Assembly: GCA_020849945.1 (NCBI GenBank)
Contig: JADZFK010000055.1
Coordinates: 1 to 49,237, forward strand
Direction: 5' to 3'
Source: Pirellulales bacterium
GTDB lineage: Bacteria; Planctomycetota; Planctomycetia; Pirellulales; Lacipirellulaceae
DNA length: 49,237 nt
A program made the translations under genes and the position numbers. Numbering within the stretch: the first letter of the stretch is position 1; the number at the start of each line of letters is the position of its first letter. The notes under the pieces were generated by a model, which ran no database searches, had not been told where the DNA came from, and saw only the letters and a program-made list of their open reading frames with translations. Below, one piece after another: positions 33,734-42,436 of the stretch.

Positions 33734-34432
33734 CTAGGAGCGGAATAGTCGATAGAGTGTCGCTAGTTTTCCTATCGCTTCACGGAAGCACGCTTTCGAG
33801 TGGCCCGCGCGACGATCACGAAAGGTGATCGGTATTTCGGTAACCGTGGCACCGCTCACGTGGAGTCGCCAGAGAATCTCTTCCAGGTACGAATAGCCTG
33901 TTGCCTCGACCTGCCTCAGGTCCAGCTTGTTTAATGCCGCAGCCCGGTAGGTTCGAAACGCACCGCTGGCATCGCGTGTGGGTAGCCGCAGGGCGGCGCT
34001 CGTCAGCGAATTCACGACTCGACTCATCAACCGGCGGTGGAGCGGCCAACCCTCGATCTTCCCACCGGGACAATAACGCGAGCCAATGGCAATATCCGCC
34101 GCTTCCGTTGCTCGAACCAATTCAGGCAGATTCTCCGGAGGATGACTCCAGTCGGCATCCATCGTGACTAGCAGCTCATAGCCACGCCCAAGACCCCACT
34201 GCATTCCAGCAAGCGTGGCCGTGCCAAGCCCTTGCTTGCCTGGGCGATGAATACAGTTCACTCGGAGATCCGCGGCTGCACGTTCGTCGCACCAGCGGCC
34301 CGTACCATCGGGCGAGTTATCATCGACCACCAACAGATGAGCTTCCGGCAATATGCGAAGGATCTCATCAACCAAACCTGGCAAGTTCTCGCGCTCATTG
34401 TACGTAGCCAGAATGACGAGTGTGCCGGGCAT
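33734..34432 (-). CDS. Family 2 glycosyltransferase (polyprenol-phosphate mannosyltransferase-like)
   Basis: It transfers a sugar from a nucleotide donor, in homologues to dolichyl/polyprenyl phosphate. The protein is 232 residues and purely the GT-A fold: VILATYNERENLPGLVDEIL, VVDDNSPDGTG, VTMDADWSHPPENLPELV (metal DxD), and IGSRYCPGGKIEGWPLHRRL, which is the DPM1 signature. There is no C-terminal membrane domain, as in soluble DPM1. It is followed downstream by a dispersed repeat and preceded by a repeat-rich spacer and the epimerase gene on the same strand, so it may belong to a cell-surface glycan cluster. Confidence 0.9.
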   Translation of the reverse strand: MPGTLVILATYNERENLPGLVDEILRILPEAHLLVVDDNSPDGTGRWCDERAAADLRVNCIHRPGKQGLGTATLAGMQWGLGRGYELLVTMDADWSHPPENLPELVRATEAADIAIGSRYCPGGKIEGWPLHRRLMSRVVNSLTSAALRLPTRDASGAFRTYRAAALNKLDLRQVEATGYSYLEEILWRLHVSGATVTEIPITFRDRRAGHSKACFREAIGKLATLYRLFRS

Positions 34433-34627
34433 GACGATCCCATGAAAAAGGCTTCACCACAGGGCACGGAGAGCAAGGAGAAGAAAACAATGGGGCGTTG
34501 TAAATCGGCAATTTGTTGTTGGCCAATTCTGAAATGGCCGATTTCAAATGCCCCATTCCCATGGCAAATCGACTCTTCCTCCGTGACAACTTGTTCTCCG
34601 TGCCTCCGCGGAGAAAGTGTCTTGCAT
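34433..34627. repeat. CCACGGAG-family related spacer repeat
   Basis: The left part TTCACCACAGGGCACGGAG and the right part CTCCGTGCCTCCGCGGAGAA are inverted relatives. The middle holds CAATTTGTTGTTGGCCAATT and GAAATGGCCGATTTCAAATG words, similar to 13092-13160. It is probably a further mobile palindromic element. No gene. Confidence 0.5.
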
Positions 34628-35572
34628 CTATTGCTTCACGCCAGCATTACGGTAGAAGTCGACCGTTTTCTTGAGGCCTTCCTCGAAACCAACGATGGGT
34701 TCGTACTGGAGAAGCTGCCGGGCCAACGAGATATCGGCAAGGCTTTCGCGAACATCGCCCGTTCGAGCAGGCTCGAAAACAGGTTCCAGGCTTGTACCGA
34801 GCGCACGGTTAATGCCGGCAACAAGCTGGTTCAAATCGAACGATTCACCACAGGCGACATTGATCGTGCGGCCAACAGCGTCGGGCGCTTCGGCGGCAAG
34901 CAAGTTGCCATGCACGATATTTTCGATATAGGTGAAGTCACGCGACTGGCATCCATCCCCAAATATAGTTGGCCGCCGACCGGCCAGCATCTCGGTGATG
35001 AACTTAGGAATAACAGCCGCGTACTGGCTCTTAGGATCCTGGCGAGGACCAAACACATTGAAGTAACGAATCGTGACGGTTTGCAGGCCATAGGTGGACG
35101 TAAAGGCCTGGCAATACATTTCGCCGGCAACTTTGGCCGCCGCGTAGGGCGAAAGCGGCATTGGCAACAGCCCTTCGTGCTTGGCGGGCGTAGGCTGATC
35201 GCCATAGATGCTGCTGGAGCCTGCAAACACAACCCGACGCACTCCCCCGCGCCGGGCCGCATCGAGCAGCGTCACCGTGCCGGTTACGCAAGCGGCGTTC
35301 GTATCGAGCGGCGCATCGACGCTCCGCGGCACCGAGGCCAGCGCCGCCTGATGAAAAACAACTTCCACCCCTTCAACAGCGCGGGAAACTGCCCGCGGGT
35401 CGATCAGATCACCCTCGATGAATTCGACCCCTGCGGGGAAAGCCGCCGCCAAGGCGCGCTGGCCCGTGCAAAGATTGTCGAGCACACGCACGTGATCGCC
35501 CCGCCTAACCAGGGCATCGACAAGGTGCGAACCAATGAATCCAGCGCCGCCAGTTACGAGGTAAGTCTTCAT
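34628..35572 (-). CDS. NAD-dependent NDP-sugar epimerase (GalE/WbpP-like)
   Basis: A short-chain dehydrogenase-type enzyme of 314 residues. The NAD motif TGGAGFIGSHLVDALVRRGD is at the N-terminus, the catalytic tyrosine-lysine is in SPYAAAKVAGEMY, and a serine-rich FAGSSSIYGDQP precedes it. RYFNVFGPRQDPKSQYAAVIP is typical of UDP-glucose/UDP-GlcNAc 4-epimerases of the WbpP group. The start is at 35572 (MKTYLVTGG). The exact sugar is not determined. It neighbours a glycosyltransferase gene on the same strand, suggesting a shared role in surface polysaccharide or glycolipid. Confidence 0.88.
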   Translation of the reverse strand: MKTYLVTGGAGFIGSHLVDALVRRGDHVRVLDNLCTGQRALAAAFPAGVEFIEGDLIDPRAVSRAVEGVEVVFHQAALASVPRSVDAPLDTNAACVTGTVTLLDAARRGGVRRVVFAGSSSIYGDQPTPAKHEGLLPMPLSPYAAAKVAGEMYCQAFTSTYGLQTVTIRYFNVFGPRQDPKSQYAAVIPKFITEMLAGRRPTIFGDGCQSRDFTYIENIVHGNLLAAEAPDAVGRTINVACGESFDLNQLVAGINRALGTSLEPVFEPARTGDVRESLADISLARQLLQYEPIVGFEEGLKKTVDFYRNAGVKQ

Positions 35573-35615
35573 GGTTGTGAAGATACACGATGGCAAGCGA
35601 CAATTGTAGGGGCCG

Positions 35616-35758
35616 CAGGGCCGATCATTTATTCAAATTGGCCGAGTGTATTGGAACCAGCCCGAAGCGTCAGCGAGGAAAAAAACGCACATTTCCCCGC
35701 TGACGCTTCGGGTTCGTGAGTCCTCGCCGTCCCGAACATGAATAACGGATCGGCCCTG
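35616..35758. mobile_element. 143-bp MITE-like element, copy B
   Basis: The ends CAGGGCCGATCATTTATTCA and GATCGGCCCTG match copies A and C, and the inner stem is GAAGCGTCAGCGAGG against CCGCTGACGCTTCGGG. The bases flanking the element on both sides read GGGCCG, a possible short target duplication. It is the same length as copy A. Confidence 0.8.
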
Positions 35759-35870
35759 GGGCCGATGCCAGAACGGCCTTTTCAACCAAGCCTCCGCGAG
35801 TCACTCGCAAGCCGGATTGATCGAATAGGATGGAGAAACTCCCCTTGCCCGGACTTCAACACGCCCTACC

Positions 35871-37628
35871 TCAACCGCTTCGAAGGCGCGAGAAGAGGTT
35901 GCGATATTCCTCTCGGCGGACGGGGGCTGGTGGTGTTGAAACATCCTCTTCGATGATAAGGATGGGCGAATCATCGAATCGCGGTTCCTCAATCAACACC
36001 TCGTCGTGAGCAATCGACTCCAGGGTTGACCAAGTACTCGAAGGTGTTGCATCCCAGTTCGTAGCCTCATTCCAATCCGATTCACCGGTCGACTGCGAGA
36101 AGGCTGGCTGTTCCGAATCGCCTGTCGCAATCATTTCTGACGCCGAATCGGCAACCACGGCCAACCGCAATGAAGGCCGCTCTTCGTGGCATTGACAATT
36201 CTCAAGCTCCGAAGACGAAGGGGCCATGCCAGGCTGGCCGTGAACATCGCTACGATCTAGCGCAGCCATTGTGGCAACGGCTTGGGGCGAAGGGGTGGTT
36301 TCGTCGATATCACGACCACCGTGGTTCATCGCTGCCGCCACGAGTGCCGCGAACTCCGGATTCCGCCGATTCTCCACTCGCGGCGCACCGCGCCGAAACA
36401 TGTCGTCCCATCGCGAAAAGGCATCGAGCACGACTTCTTCTTCATGGAACGTTTCTTCAAACGGGCTTCCCGCCCACTCGAAAACCGCTGGCGTACCCGG
36501 CCTCTCAACTGCGGGCGCGCCATCAGGAATGGTGGCCGCTGATTCGCCAGCAGCGATGGAAACGGAAGTTTCAGCCACATCGAGTTCCGTATCATCGATA
36601 TCAAGCAAGTATTCGTCGTCTTGCTGGTCGAACGATGCGGGTGCAACAGCGGCCCGTGAGGGCGTGAGGTGAACGGCAGATGAGGGCGGATAATCAGCTT
36701 GGCTTTCCTCCGAAAGTTCTCCGAACTCGACAACCTGAAGCGGCGCGGGAGGGGCCGTCGTGGGGGCGGGTGTCTCCCAAGGAGCAGGTAGCTGCTGAAG
36801 TTCGGCCCAAGCGGCCTGAATGGCAGCGCGATCGACCTTCTCGCGATTGGCGCCCACCGCCTTCGCAACCGCGAGATCGCACACTTGGTTAATGAGTCGT
36901 GGCACGCCGTCGGTAGCCTCGAACAGGGCGTCCCACGAATCGCGTGTGAAGAGTTCGTCGGCCGACGCACCCGACGCGGCAACCTGAGCCCGAACGAATT
37001 GGTTGGTCTCCTCGCGCCGGAACGGTCCCAGGTAACATCGCGCGGCAAGCCGCTGGCTAAACGATTCCAACTCGGAATGGGCGAATGTCTCTTCCAAAGC
37101 CGAGGACCCCGCAAGTACAAGCCGCACACGGGGCTGCCCGCCTCGAACTAAGTTCGTAAGGACACGCAGTTCGTCGAGCAGCGCCGCGGGCAGCGTCTGC
37201 GCTTCATCAACAAGGAGCAATAACCCACTGGGGCACTCCTCCCGAGAGAGCAAATGGTCGAGCAAGCTTAGCCGAAGGTCACCTTCATCGCGCTGTTTGT
37301 AGGGTAAGCCCAGTTCGAAAAGGATGGCCTGAACCAAAGCCCGACGCGTACAAAGCCGGGCACATGCAGGCAGTACGATATCGAATTGATCGTGAAACTG
37401 TGCCGCGAGCACCTGAAGCAAGAGCGACTTGCCCGTCCCAGGCCCCCCGATGACCATGCCGGGGCCATCGCCACGCTCGATCGCGCGGCCAAGGCGTTGC
37501 CGCGCGCCCTCGCTCGATGAGGACGGAAAATAGCGTGACACCTGTGGATACGTCGGAAACACGCGGTCCTCGCACTCCAGCAAGTAACGTAATGTTCCGG
37601 CGGCGGATTGGGGCTTCGTAGTCGGCAT
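35871..37628 (-). CDS. ExeA/GspA-like AAA+ ATPase with long disordered C-terminus
   Basis: The protein has 585 residues. The N-terminal ~270 form an AAA+ ATPase of the ExeA/TniB kind: Walker A GGPGTGKSLLL, Walker B LLLLVDEAQTLP, sensor LVLAGSSALEE, and a lid segment DGVPRLINQVCDLAVAKA. In ExeA proteins this ATPase helps build the type II secretin. The remaining ~300 residues are acidic, Pro/Ser/Glu-rich and probably disordered, with short DDEYLLDIDDTELDV-like patches. No peptidoglycan-binding domain or secretion partner is visible, so the process it serves is open. It is a single gene. Confidence 0.82.
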   Translation of the reverse strand: MPTTKPQSAAGTLRYLLECEDRVFPTYPQVSRYFPSSSSEGARQRLGRAIERGDGPGMVIGGPGTGKSLLLQVLAAQFHDQFDIVLPACARLCTRRALVQAILFELGLPYKQRDEGDLRLSLLDHLLSREECPSGLLLLVDEAQTLPAALLDELRVLTNLVRGGQPRVRLVLAGSSALEETFAHSELESFSQRLAARCYLGPFRREETNQFVRAQVAASGASADELFTRDSWDALFEATDGVPRLINQVCDLAVAKAVGANREKVDRAAIQAAWAELQQLPAPWETPAPTTAPPAPLQVVEFGELSEESQADYPPSSAVHLTPSRAAVAPASFDQQDDEYLLDIDDTELDVAETSVSIAAGESAATIPDGAPAVERPGTPAVFEWAGSPFEETFHEEEVVLDAFSRWDDMFRRGAPRVENRRNPEFAALVAAAMNHGGRDIDETTPSPQAVATMAALDRSDVHGQPGMAPSSSELENCQCHEERPSLRLAVVADSASEMIATGDSEQPAFSQSTGESDWNEATNWDATPSSTWSTLESIAHDEVLIEEPRFDDSPILIIEEDVSTPPAPVRREEYRNLFSRLRSG

Positions 37629-37793
37629 CGGGTAGTCGGGTGAAGGCGCAAGTTCGTAGCGATAGCATTGGGCTATCGACTAGAATCGGCATTCGATTCG
37701 ACAGACCTTCAGGCAGATGTTAGCGAGGCCGCTCTTGGAGAGATTATGCTGGCAAGCTAGCCACTCTCTGGCCGCACAGGGTATGATGGCCCC

Positions 37794-38450
37794 ATGTTCT
37801 CGATCAAGATTTGTGGCGTCACGAACTCTGACGATGCTCGTTTGGCAATCGATGCCGGTGCCGATGCCCTGGGGTTCAACTTCTTCAGCAAAAGCCAGCG
37901 GTTTGTGGATGTGACGACCGCGCGAAGCATTGTGAACGAACTGCTGCAAGAAGTATTCAAGATCGGCGTGTTTGTGAATCTCCCGGTCGAGGAAGTCATT
38001 CGCCTCGTGAACGATGTTCGGCTCGATGCCATCCAGTTGCACGGCGATGAGCCGCCATTGTTCCTGGCCCAGTTGCCCGCTAGCGTACCGATCATCCGAG
38101 CATGGCGGGCAAGTCGAGAGAATTTGATCGCGCTCGAAACGTACTTGGCCGACTGCAAGCAGGCCGGCCGTCTTCCCGATGCCTTGCTGCTCGACGCCGA
38201 CTCGAAAACGGATTTCGGCGGTACGGGTGAGGTAGCGGATTGGAATGCGATCGCCTCTCGAAGCGAAGCCTTGAGGAAGCTGCCTGTTATCCTTGCAGGT
38301 GGTTTGAATCCCACGAATGTGGCCACGGCTATCCAAACCGTTCAGCCCGACGGAGTGGATGTGGCCTCTGGCGTCGAAAGCTCTCCGGGCAAGAAATCGG
38401 AGGATTTGGTGCGGCAGTTCGTCTCGAAAGCGAGGGAAGCGTTGAAATAA
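37794..38450 (+). CDS. trpF: Phosphoribosylanthranilate isomerase
   Basis: It catalyses the third step of tryptophan synthesis, the Amadori rearrangement of N-(5'-phosphoribosyl)anthranilate. The 218-residue TIM barrel starts with FSIKICGVTNSDDARLAIDA, carrying the catalytic cysteine. ALGFNFFSKSQRFV, LLDADSKTDFGGTG (the catalytic aspartate region) and the phosphate loop VILAGGLNPTNV with GVDVASGVESSPGKK complete the family pattern. It is not next to other trp genes, as is frequent outside enterobacteria. ahcY follows on the same strand, after a gap with its own regulatory-looking repeats. Confidence 0.95.
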   Translation: MFSIKICGVTNSDDARLAIDAGADALGFNFFSKSQRFVDVTTARSIVNELLQEVFKIGVFVNLPVEEVIRLVNDVRLDAIQLHGDEPPLFLAQLPASVPIIRAWRASRENLIALETYLADCKQAGRLPDALLLDADSKTDFGGTGEVADWNAIASRSEALRKLPVILAGGLNPTNVATAIQTVQPDGVDVASGVESSPGKKSEDLVRQFVSKAREALK

Positions 38451-38508
38451 ACTGTAGCCAATATGAAAGAGGTCGCGGCGGCCTTCAGCACCTTTCCCGT
38501 TGAGTTAC

Positions 38509-38550
38509 TTGGCTTGCCAGGGGCGCCTCTTGGCTTGCTGATCGCGCCTC
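38509..38550 (+). promoter_or_regulatory. Two tandem 21-bp direct repeats upstream of ahcY
   Basis: TTGGCTTGC-CAGGG-GCGCCTC (38509-38529) is followed directly by TTGGCTTGC-TGATC-GCGCCTC (38530-38550). All differences lie within the five central bases. TTAGAAT, a possible -10 element, comes three bases later. A 21-bp period equals two helical turns, as for an operator bound by two proteins on the same face. Confidence 0.5.
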
Positions 38551-38681
38551 TTGTTAGAATCGGAAAAATCATTGTAAAGCGTCGCATTCGGCTTGTCATG
38601 GCGTGGCGTAACAACCTAAAATTGAGCCGTAAGTGCTCGCGTTTTCGTATCGTTCCCTGTTTTTCCATCGAGGAGATTGCC

Positions 38682-40034
38682 GTGTCGCAAGTCGCCACGA
38701 AGTTACCCTATAAGGTATTGGATTGTTCAGATGCGGAGTTCAACCGTTTAGCGGAATGGGGCCGCAAAGAAATCGAACTCGCGGAAAACGAAATGCCCGG
38801 TTTGATGGCATTGCGAGAAAAGTATGGCCGCACGAAACCGCTCAAGGGTGCGCGGATCGCCGGATGCTTGCACATGACGATCCAAACCGCCGTGCTGATC
38901 GAAACCTTGCGCGAACTTGGCGCGGAAGTCACGTGGAGCAGTTGCAATATCTTCTCGACGCAAGACCATGCAGCGTGCGCGATCGCGAAGGCCGGCATCC
39001 CCGTGTATGCTTGGAAAGGCATGACGAATGCTGAGTTCGATTGGTGCATCGAACAAACGCTGTTTTTCCCCTCCGGCGAGCCGCTCAATCTCATTTTGGA
39101 CGACGGCGGCGACCTGACCGCAATGGTACACGATAAGTTCCCCGAGTTGCTCGAAGGCATCCGCGGCCTGAGCGAAGAAACGACCACAGGGGTTCATCGC
39201 CTGTACCAAATGCACGAACGCGGCGATTTGAAGGTTCCCGCGATCAATGTGAACGACTCGGTCACGAAGAGCAAGTTCGACAACCTGTACGGCTGCCGCG
39301 AATCGTTGGCCGACGGCATCAAGCGGGCCACGGACATCATGATCGCCGGCAAGGTCGTCGTCGTGGCTGGTTATGGCGACGTCGGCAAGGGCTGTGCCCA
39401 TTCGATGAAGAGCCTGGGCGCCCGTGTGATTGTGACCGAGATCGATCCGATCACCGCGCTTCAAGCCGCGATGGAAGGCTACCAAGTCACCACGATGGAT
39501 GAAGCCGTGGAAGAGGGCGATATTTTCGTAACGACCACCGGTTGCCGCGACGTCATTACCGGCAAGCACATGTTGCAGATGAAGAACGACGCTATCGTGT
39601 GCAACATCGGCCACTTCGATTTGGAGATCGACATGGCCTGGCTGGAAGGCGAAGTGAAGGCGGGTAACGTGCGGAAGGATAACATCAAGCCGAGCACGGT
39701 TGGCGCCGTGGATAAATATACCTTCGCGGATGACCACTCGATTCTCATTTTGGCCGAAGGCCGGCTCGTGAACCTGGGCTGCGCGACGGGGCATCCTTCG
39801 TTTGTGATGAGCAACTCATTCACGAACCAGGTGCTCGCACAGCTAGCGCTGTGGGGCGAGACGGACAGCTACGAAATTGGCGTCCACGTGCTGCCCAAGA
39901 AGTTGGACGAAGAAGTGGCCCGGCTGCACCTGGCGAAGCTCGGCGTGAAGCTGACGAAGCTCACCAAGCAGCAGTCCGAGTACATCGGCGTGCCGATCGA
40001 GGGGCCGTATAAGCCGGAGTATTACCGGTACTAA
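38682..40034 (+). CDS. ahcY: S-adenosylhomocysteine hydrolase
   Basis: It splits S-adenosylhomocysteine into adenosine and homocysteine, keeping the methyl cycle running. I chose the GTG at 38682 because AGGAG lies 6 bases upstream and the product is then 450 residues with a normal N-terminus ([16 protein letters not shown]). The frame continues upstream to 38463 without similarity. Substrate motifs are [33 protein letters not shown] and [20 protein letters not shown]. The NAD loop is [20 protein letters not shown], and the C-terminus ends PEYYRY as expected for the tetramer-interlocking tail. The repeated 21-mers upstream suggest regulation. Confidence 0.95.
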   Translation: MSQVATKLPYKVLDCSDAEFNRLAEWGRKEIELAENEMPGLMALREKYGRTKPLKGARIAGCLHMTIQTAVLIETLRELGAEVTWSSCNIFSTQDHAACAIAKAGIPVYAWKGMTNAEFDWCIEQTLFFPSGEPLNLILDDGGDLTAMVHDKFPELLEGIRGLSEETTTGVHRLYQMHERGDLKVPAINVNDSVTKSKFDNLYGCRESLADGIKRATDIMIAGKVVVVAGYGDVGKGCAHSMKSLGARVIVTEIDPITALQAAMEGYQVTTMDEAVEEGDIFVTTTGCRDVITGKHMLQMKNDAIVCNIGHFDLEIDMAWLEGEVKAGNVRKDNIKPSTVGAVDKYTFADDHSILILAEGRLVNLGCATGHPSFVMSNSFTNQVLAQLALWGETDSYEIGVHVLPKKLDEEVARLHLAKLGVKLTKLTKQQSEYIGVPIEGPYKPEYYRY

Positions 40035-40058
40035 GGCGATGCTCCGCTGGAGAGTTGG

Positions 40059-40430
40059 ATGAGCCTGTTTCGCGTCAATTTAACGGCGACGAACATTCGT
40101 GACCAACAGCGTTCCACACCACCGATTCAGGTGCTGGTGGACAGCGGCTCGGAATTGAGTTGGTTGCCTGCCGATGCACTTCAAGCTGTCGGCATTGCGC
40201 CGGTCCGCAAACGAACGTTTCAGACGGCCACAGGCCAAACCGTGCAGAGATCGGTAGGTTATGCGATCCTACATGCCGAAGGTTTTGAAACCATCGACGA
40301 AGTGGTCTTTGCCGAACCAGGAGACGTATCGCTGCTGGGCGTTCGAACCCTCGAAGGCTTCGGTGTAATGGTGGATTACATTGCGCACAAGTTCGTGGCG
40401 ACGACGACCATCGTCGCGTCTACAGGGTGA
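40059..40430 (+). CDS. Retropepsin-like aspartic protease domain protein
   Basis: A 123-residue protein with the single active-site motif LVDSGSELSWLPADAL (D-S-G, as in clan AA retropepsin-like proteins) and a later LLGVRTLEGFGVMVDYIAHK that corresponds to the hydrophobic-Gly motif. One such domain would act as a homodimer. There is no signal peptide. It begins 24 bases after ahcY on the same strand and may be cotranscribed. Substrates are unknown. Confidence 0.75.
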   Translation: MSLFRVNLTATNIRDQQRSTPPIQVLVDSGSELSWLPADALQAVGIAPVRKRTFQTATGQTVQRSVGYAILHAEGFETIDEVVFAEPGDVSLLGVRTLEGFGVMVDYIAHKFVATTTIVASTG

Positions 40431-40447
40431 TTCGCGTTCGAGATGGA

Positions 40448-40687
40448 TTACGCGAAGACTTCGTTTTCGATCTCGACGTGCGAGACGGACAGGCCACCTC
40501 GATTGGCCTGAGCGACCGCCTCTCGCATTAGCTCGGTAAGGTCACCGTGGCGGTCGGTTACCCAGATCGCGGCATGGCCGTTACGCATCGTAAGCGAGCA
40601 GTCATCGAAACCTGCCTCGAATACGGCATCGGCCAATTCATCGGTAAGATCGGCTTCCTTGAGCACGAGGTAGAACTCGAGTGTCAT
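40448..40687 (-). CDS. Small hypothetical protein
   Basis: A 79-residue acidic protein, MTLEFYLVLKEADLTDELAD onward, with the pattern FEAGFDDCSLTMRNGHAAIW. It shows alternating strand and helix and could be an α/β sandwich. It is not assigned to a family. The ATG at 40687 is used; GTG/ATA-type starts upstream are less likely. Its 3' end meets that of the retropepsin-like gene (convergent, 17 bases). Confidence 0.6.
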   Translation of the reverse strand: MTLEFYLVLKEADLTDELADAVFEAGFDDCSLTMRNGHAAIWVTDRHGDLTELMREAVAQANRGGLSVSHVEIENEVFA

Positions 40688-40849
40688 AACCCGTATCATA
40701 GCCAGTTTCTCCGCTTGGTGTCATGACCGCAGCTTGCCTTGGCAGTTCCGGCTGATGAATTCCATGCCCACTCAAAGCCGTGGGTATGGCTACCACGATA
40801 AGAATGTTGCCCCACTTCCGGCCCTCGACCCTCAGCCCTCGACCATATT

Positions 40850-42211
40850 ATGCCCGACATCCAAGCCCTGCGCGGAATTCGTTACGACCTTGGCCACGTT
40901 GGCTCGCTGAGCAACGTGATTGCGCCGCCGTATGATGTGATTGATGCGGCGCTGCAGAAACAGTTGTATGACCTGCACCCGGCGAATGTGGTGCGGCTCA
41001 TTCTCAATAAGGATGAGCCGGGGGATGATGCGAGCAACAATCGGTACACGCGGGCCGCGCGGCAATTGCGGGTGTGGCAGCGTGAGGGTGTGCTGTTTAC
41101 CGAGGCCGACCCGGCGATTTATGTGTATCACCAGGAGTACCAGGAGCGTGGCATAACATACACGCGGCGTGGGTTCATGAGCCGGGTGCGGCTCGAGCGG
41201 TTTGGCGAAGGGCGGATTTACCCGCACGAAGAAACGCACGGGGCCGCCAAGGCCGACCGGCTAAAATTGTGGGGGGCCTGCCGGGCGAACCTCAGCCAGA
41301 TCTTCAGCCTGTACCCCGACGAAGCGAACGAAGCCCAGAACCTTTTGGAAGAGGCCATTGCCGGCGTGGCTCCGCTCGAAGCGACCGACCACTTGGGAGT
41401 GGTGCATCGCATTTGGCCGGTGACGAACGTGGCCACGATTTCGGCTGTTACGGCCGCGATGGGAGATCGGCCCGTGTACATCGCCGATGGTCACCACCGT
41501 TATGAAACGGCGTGCAACCTGCGCGACCAAATCGCTGCCGAAGTGACGGCTCGCGGCGAGCAGTTTTCGCCCGAGCACCCGGCGAACTTCGTGCTCATGA
41601 TGCTCGTTTCAATGAGCGACTCCGGCATGTTGGTGCTGCCCACGCATCGGCTGTTCCGCGGGCTGCCGGCGATGACCTCAACCGAATTGTGCGAGAAGCT
41701 GGGCGACTCGTTCGAGACCGAGCCTGCGGGCAGTGGCCCTGAGCGGGCGCGGTCGTTGTGGGAAGAGATCGAAGCCGAGGGGGACCAAGGGACCATCGAC
41801 CTGTACACGGCGGCCGACAACCAGTGGACGCTCGCCAGGCTGACGGATGCTGGCCGCGAGCGGATGGCCGAGGCGTCGCCCGAGCACTCGGACGATTGGC
41901 AGTCGCTGGGCGTGAGCTTGCTGCACCGGCTGATCGGCGAGACACTGCTTGGTGTCAAGAATTTGCCGGCACCCAAGTACGTGCGCAATATCGAAGAAGT
42001 GGTGCAAGGCTTGAAGGAGGGCGACTCGGCCGGCCGCGATGCCACCGGTCAGGCGGGCCTAGCAGGGCGGTTCGAGTTGGCGGCCCTCGTCATGCCAGCA
42101 ACCGTCGAGCACATTCGAGCTATTTCCAACCATGCCGAACGCATGCCGGCCAAGAGCACCTATTTCTACCCGAAGTTGCTGAGCGGGCTGGTGATCAATT
42201 CTTTGGAGTGA
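40850..42211 (+). CDS. DUF1015 family protein
   Basis: The protein has 453 residues and fits DUF1015 (SerC-adjacent 'conserved hypothetical' in many bacteria). The N-terminus, RGIRYDLGHVGSLSNVIAPP followed by YDVIDAALQKQLYDLHPANV, is the standard signature. YVYHQEYQERGITYTRRGFM and YIADGHHRYETACNLRD are further conserved blocks. Biochemical function is not established in the family, though the GHHRYE block suggests a catalytic centre. The spacer just upstream contains CCCTCGACC words. A word-array palindrome follows the gene. Confidence 0.88.
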   Translation: MPDIQALRGIRYDLGHVGSLSNVIAPPYDVIDAALQKQLYDLHPANVVRLILNKDEPGDDASNNRYTRAARQLRVWQREGVLFTEADPAIYVYHQEYQERGITYTRRGFMSRVRLERFGEGRIYPHEETHGAAKADRLKLWGACRANLSQIFSLYPDEANEAQNLLEEAIAGVAPLEATDHLGVVHRIWPVTNVATISAVTAAMGDRPVYIADGHHRYETACNLRDQIAAEVTARGEQFSPEHPANFVLMMLVSMSDSGMLVLPTHRLFRGLPAMTSTELCEKLGDSFETEPAGSGPERARSLWEEIEAEGDQGTIDLYTAADNQWTLARLTDAGRERMAEASPEHSDDWQSLGVSLLHRLIGETLLGVKNLPAPKYVRNIEEVVQGLKEGDSAGRDATGQAGLAGRFELAALVMPATVEHIRAISNHAERMPAKSTYFYPKLLSGLVINSLE

Positions 42212-42232
42212 CGGAAGCCGGTCACAAGGATT

Positions 42233-42309
42233 GAGGATGCGGGATGCAGGGGGCAGGGAAAGTCAAGCAATTCATACCCTGTCCCCTGCATCCCGCATCC
42301 CGCATCCTC
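42233..42309. repeat. Word-array palindrome after the DUF1015 gene
   Basis: The left arm GAGGATGCGGGATGCAGGGG plus GCAGGG (42233-42258) is complementary to the right arm (42278-42309), which carries one extra CGCATCC unit. It has the same words as 9356-9490. The loop holds 19 bases. Confidence 0.75.
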
Positions 42310-42313
42310 CTTG

Positions 42314-42329
42314 CGTTTCACGTGAAACG
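42314..42329. promoter_or_regulatory. parS: parS-like site 1
   Basis: CGTTTCACGTGAAACG is a perfect 16-bp palindrome that differs from the consensus parS TGTTTCACGTGAAACA only in its two outermost bases. It is the probable nucleation site for the ParB encoded at 43657. Confidence 0.85.
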
Positions 42330-42371
42330 ACTTCACCGGTTGGGAGAAATAGCGCCTAGCCGCGAATTGTG

Positions 42372-42387
42372 GGTTTCACGTGAAACA
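42372..42387. promoter_or_regulatory. parS: parS-like site 2
   Basis: GGTTTCACGTGAAACA has 15 of 16 bases matching the parS consensus. It lies 58 bases from site 1 (start to start). Confidence 0.88.
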
Positions 42388-42413
42388 GGCAAGCTGCGGG
42401 GCACTTTGCCGAT

Positions 42414-42429
42414 TGTTTCACGTAGAACG
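42414..42429. promoter_or_regulatory. parS: parS-like site 3 (degenerate)
   Basis: TGTTTCACGTAGAACG keeps the left half-site but has changes in the right half (13 of 16 matches). It is probably weaker. It lies 42 bases from site 2. Confidence 0.65.
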
Positions 42430-42436
42430 GACAATG

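Noticed and set aside
34232-35719. A 495-codon plus-strand open frame opposite the glycosyltransferase and epimerase genes
   Set aside because: Its protein has no family features, and the minus strand carries two clear enzymes; it also runs through spacer repeats. It is a shadow frame of GC-rich codons.
38551-38681. SAH riboswitch in the ahcY leader
   Set aside because: I could not draw the known SAH-riboswitch pairing or its conserved core in the leader; the tandem 21-mers explain the visible structure better.
38748-39794. A 348-codon minus-strand frame opposite ahcY
   Set aside because: It is fully covered by the conserved ahcY reading frame; its composition (His/Arg/Asp-rich) is typical of an antisense shadow.
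42314-42429. Origin of replication itself
   Set aside because: parS-like sites are present, but I saw no cluster of DnaA boxes (TTATCCACA) or AT-rich unwinding region next to them, and no dnaA gene.
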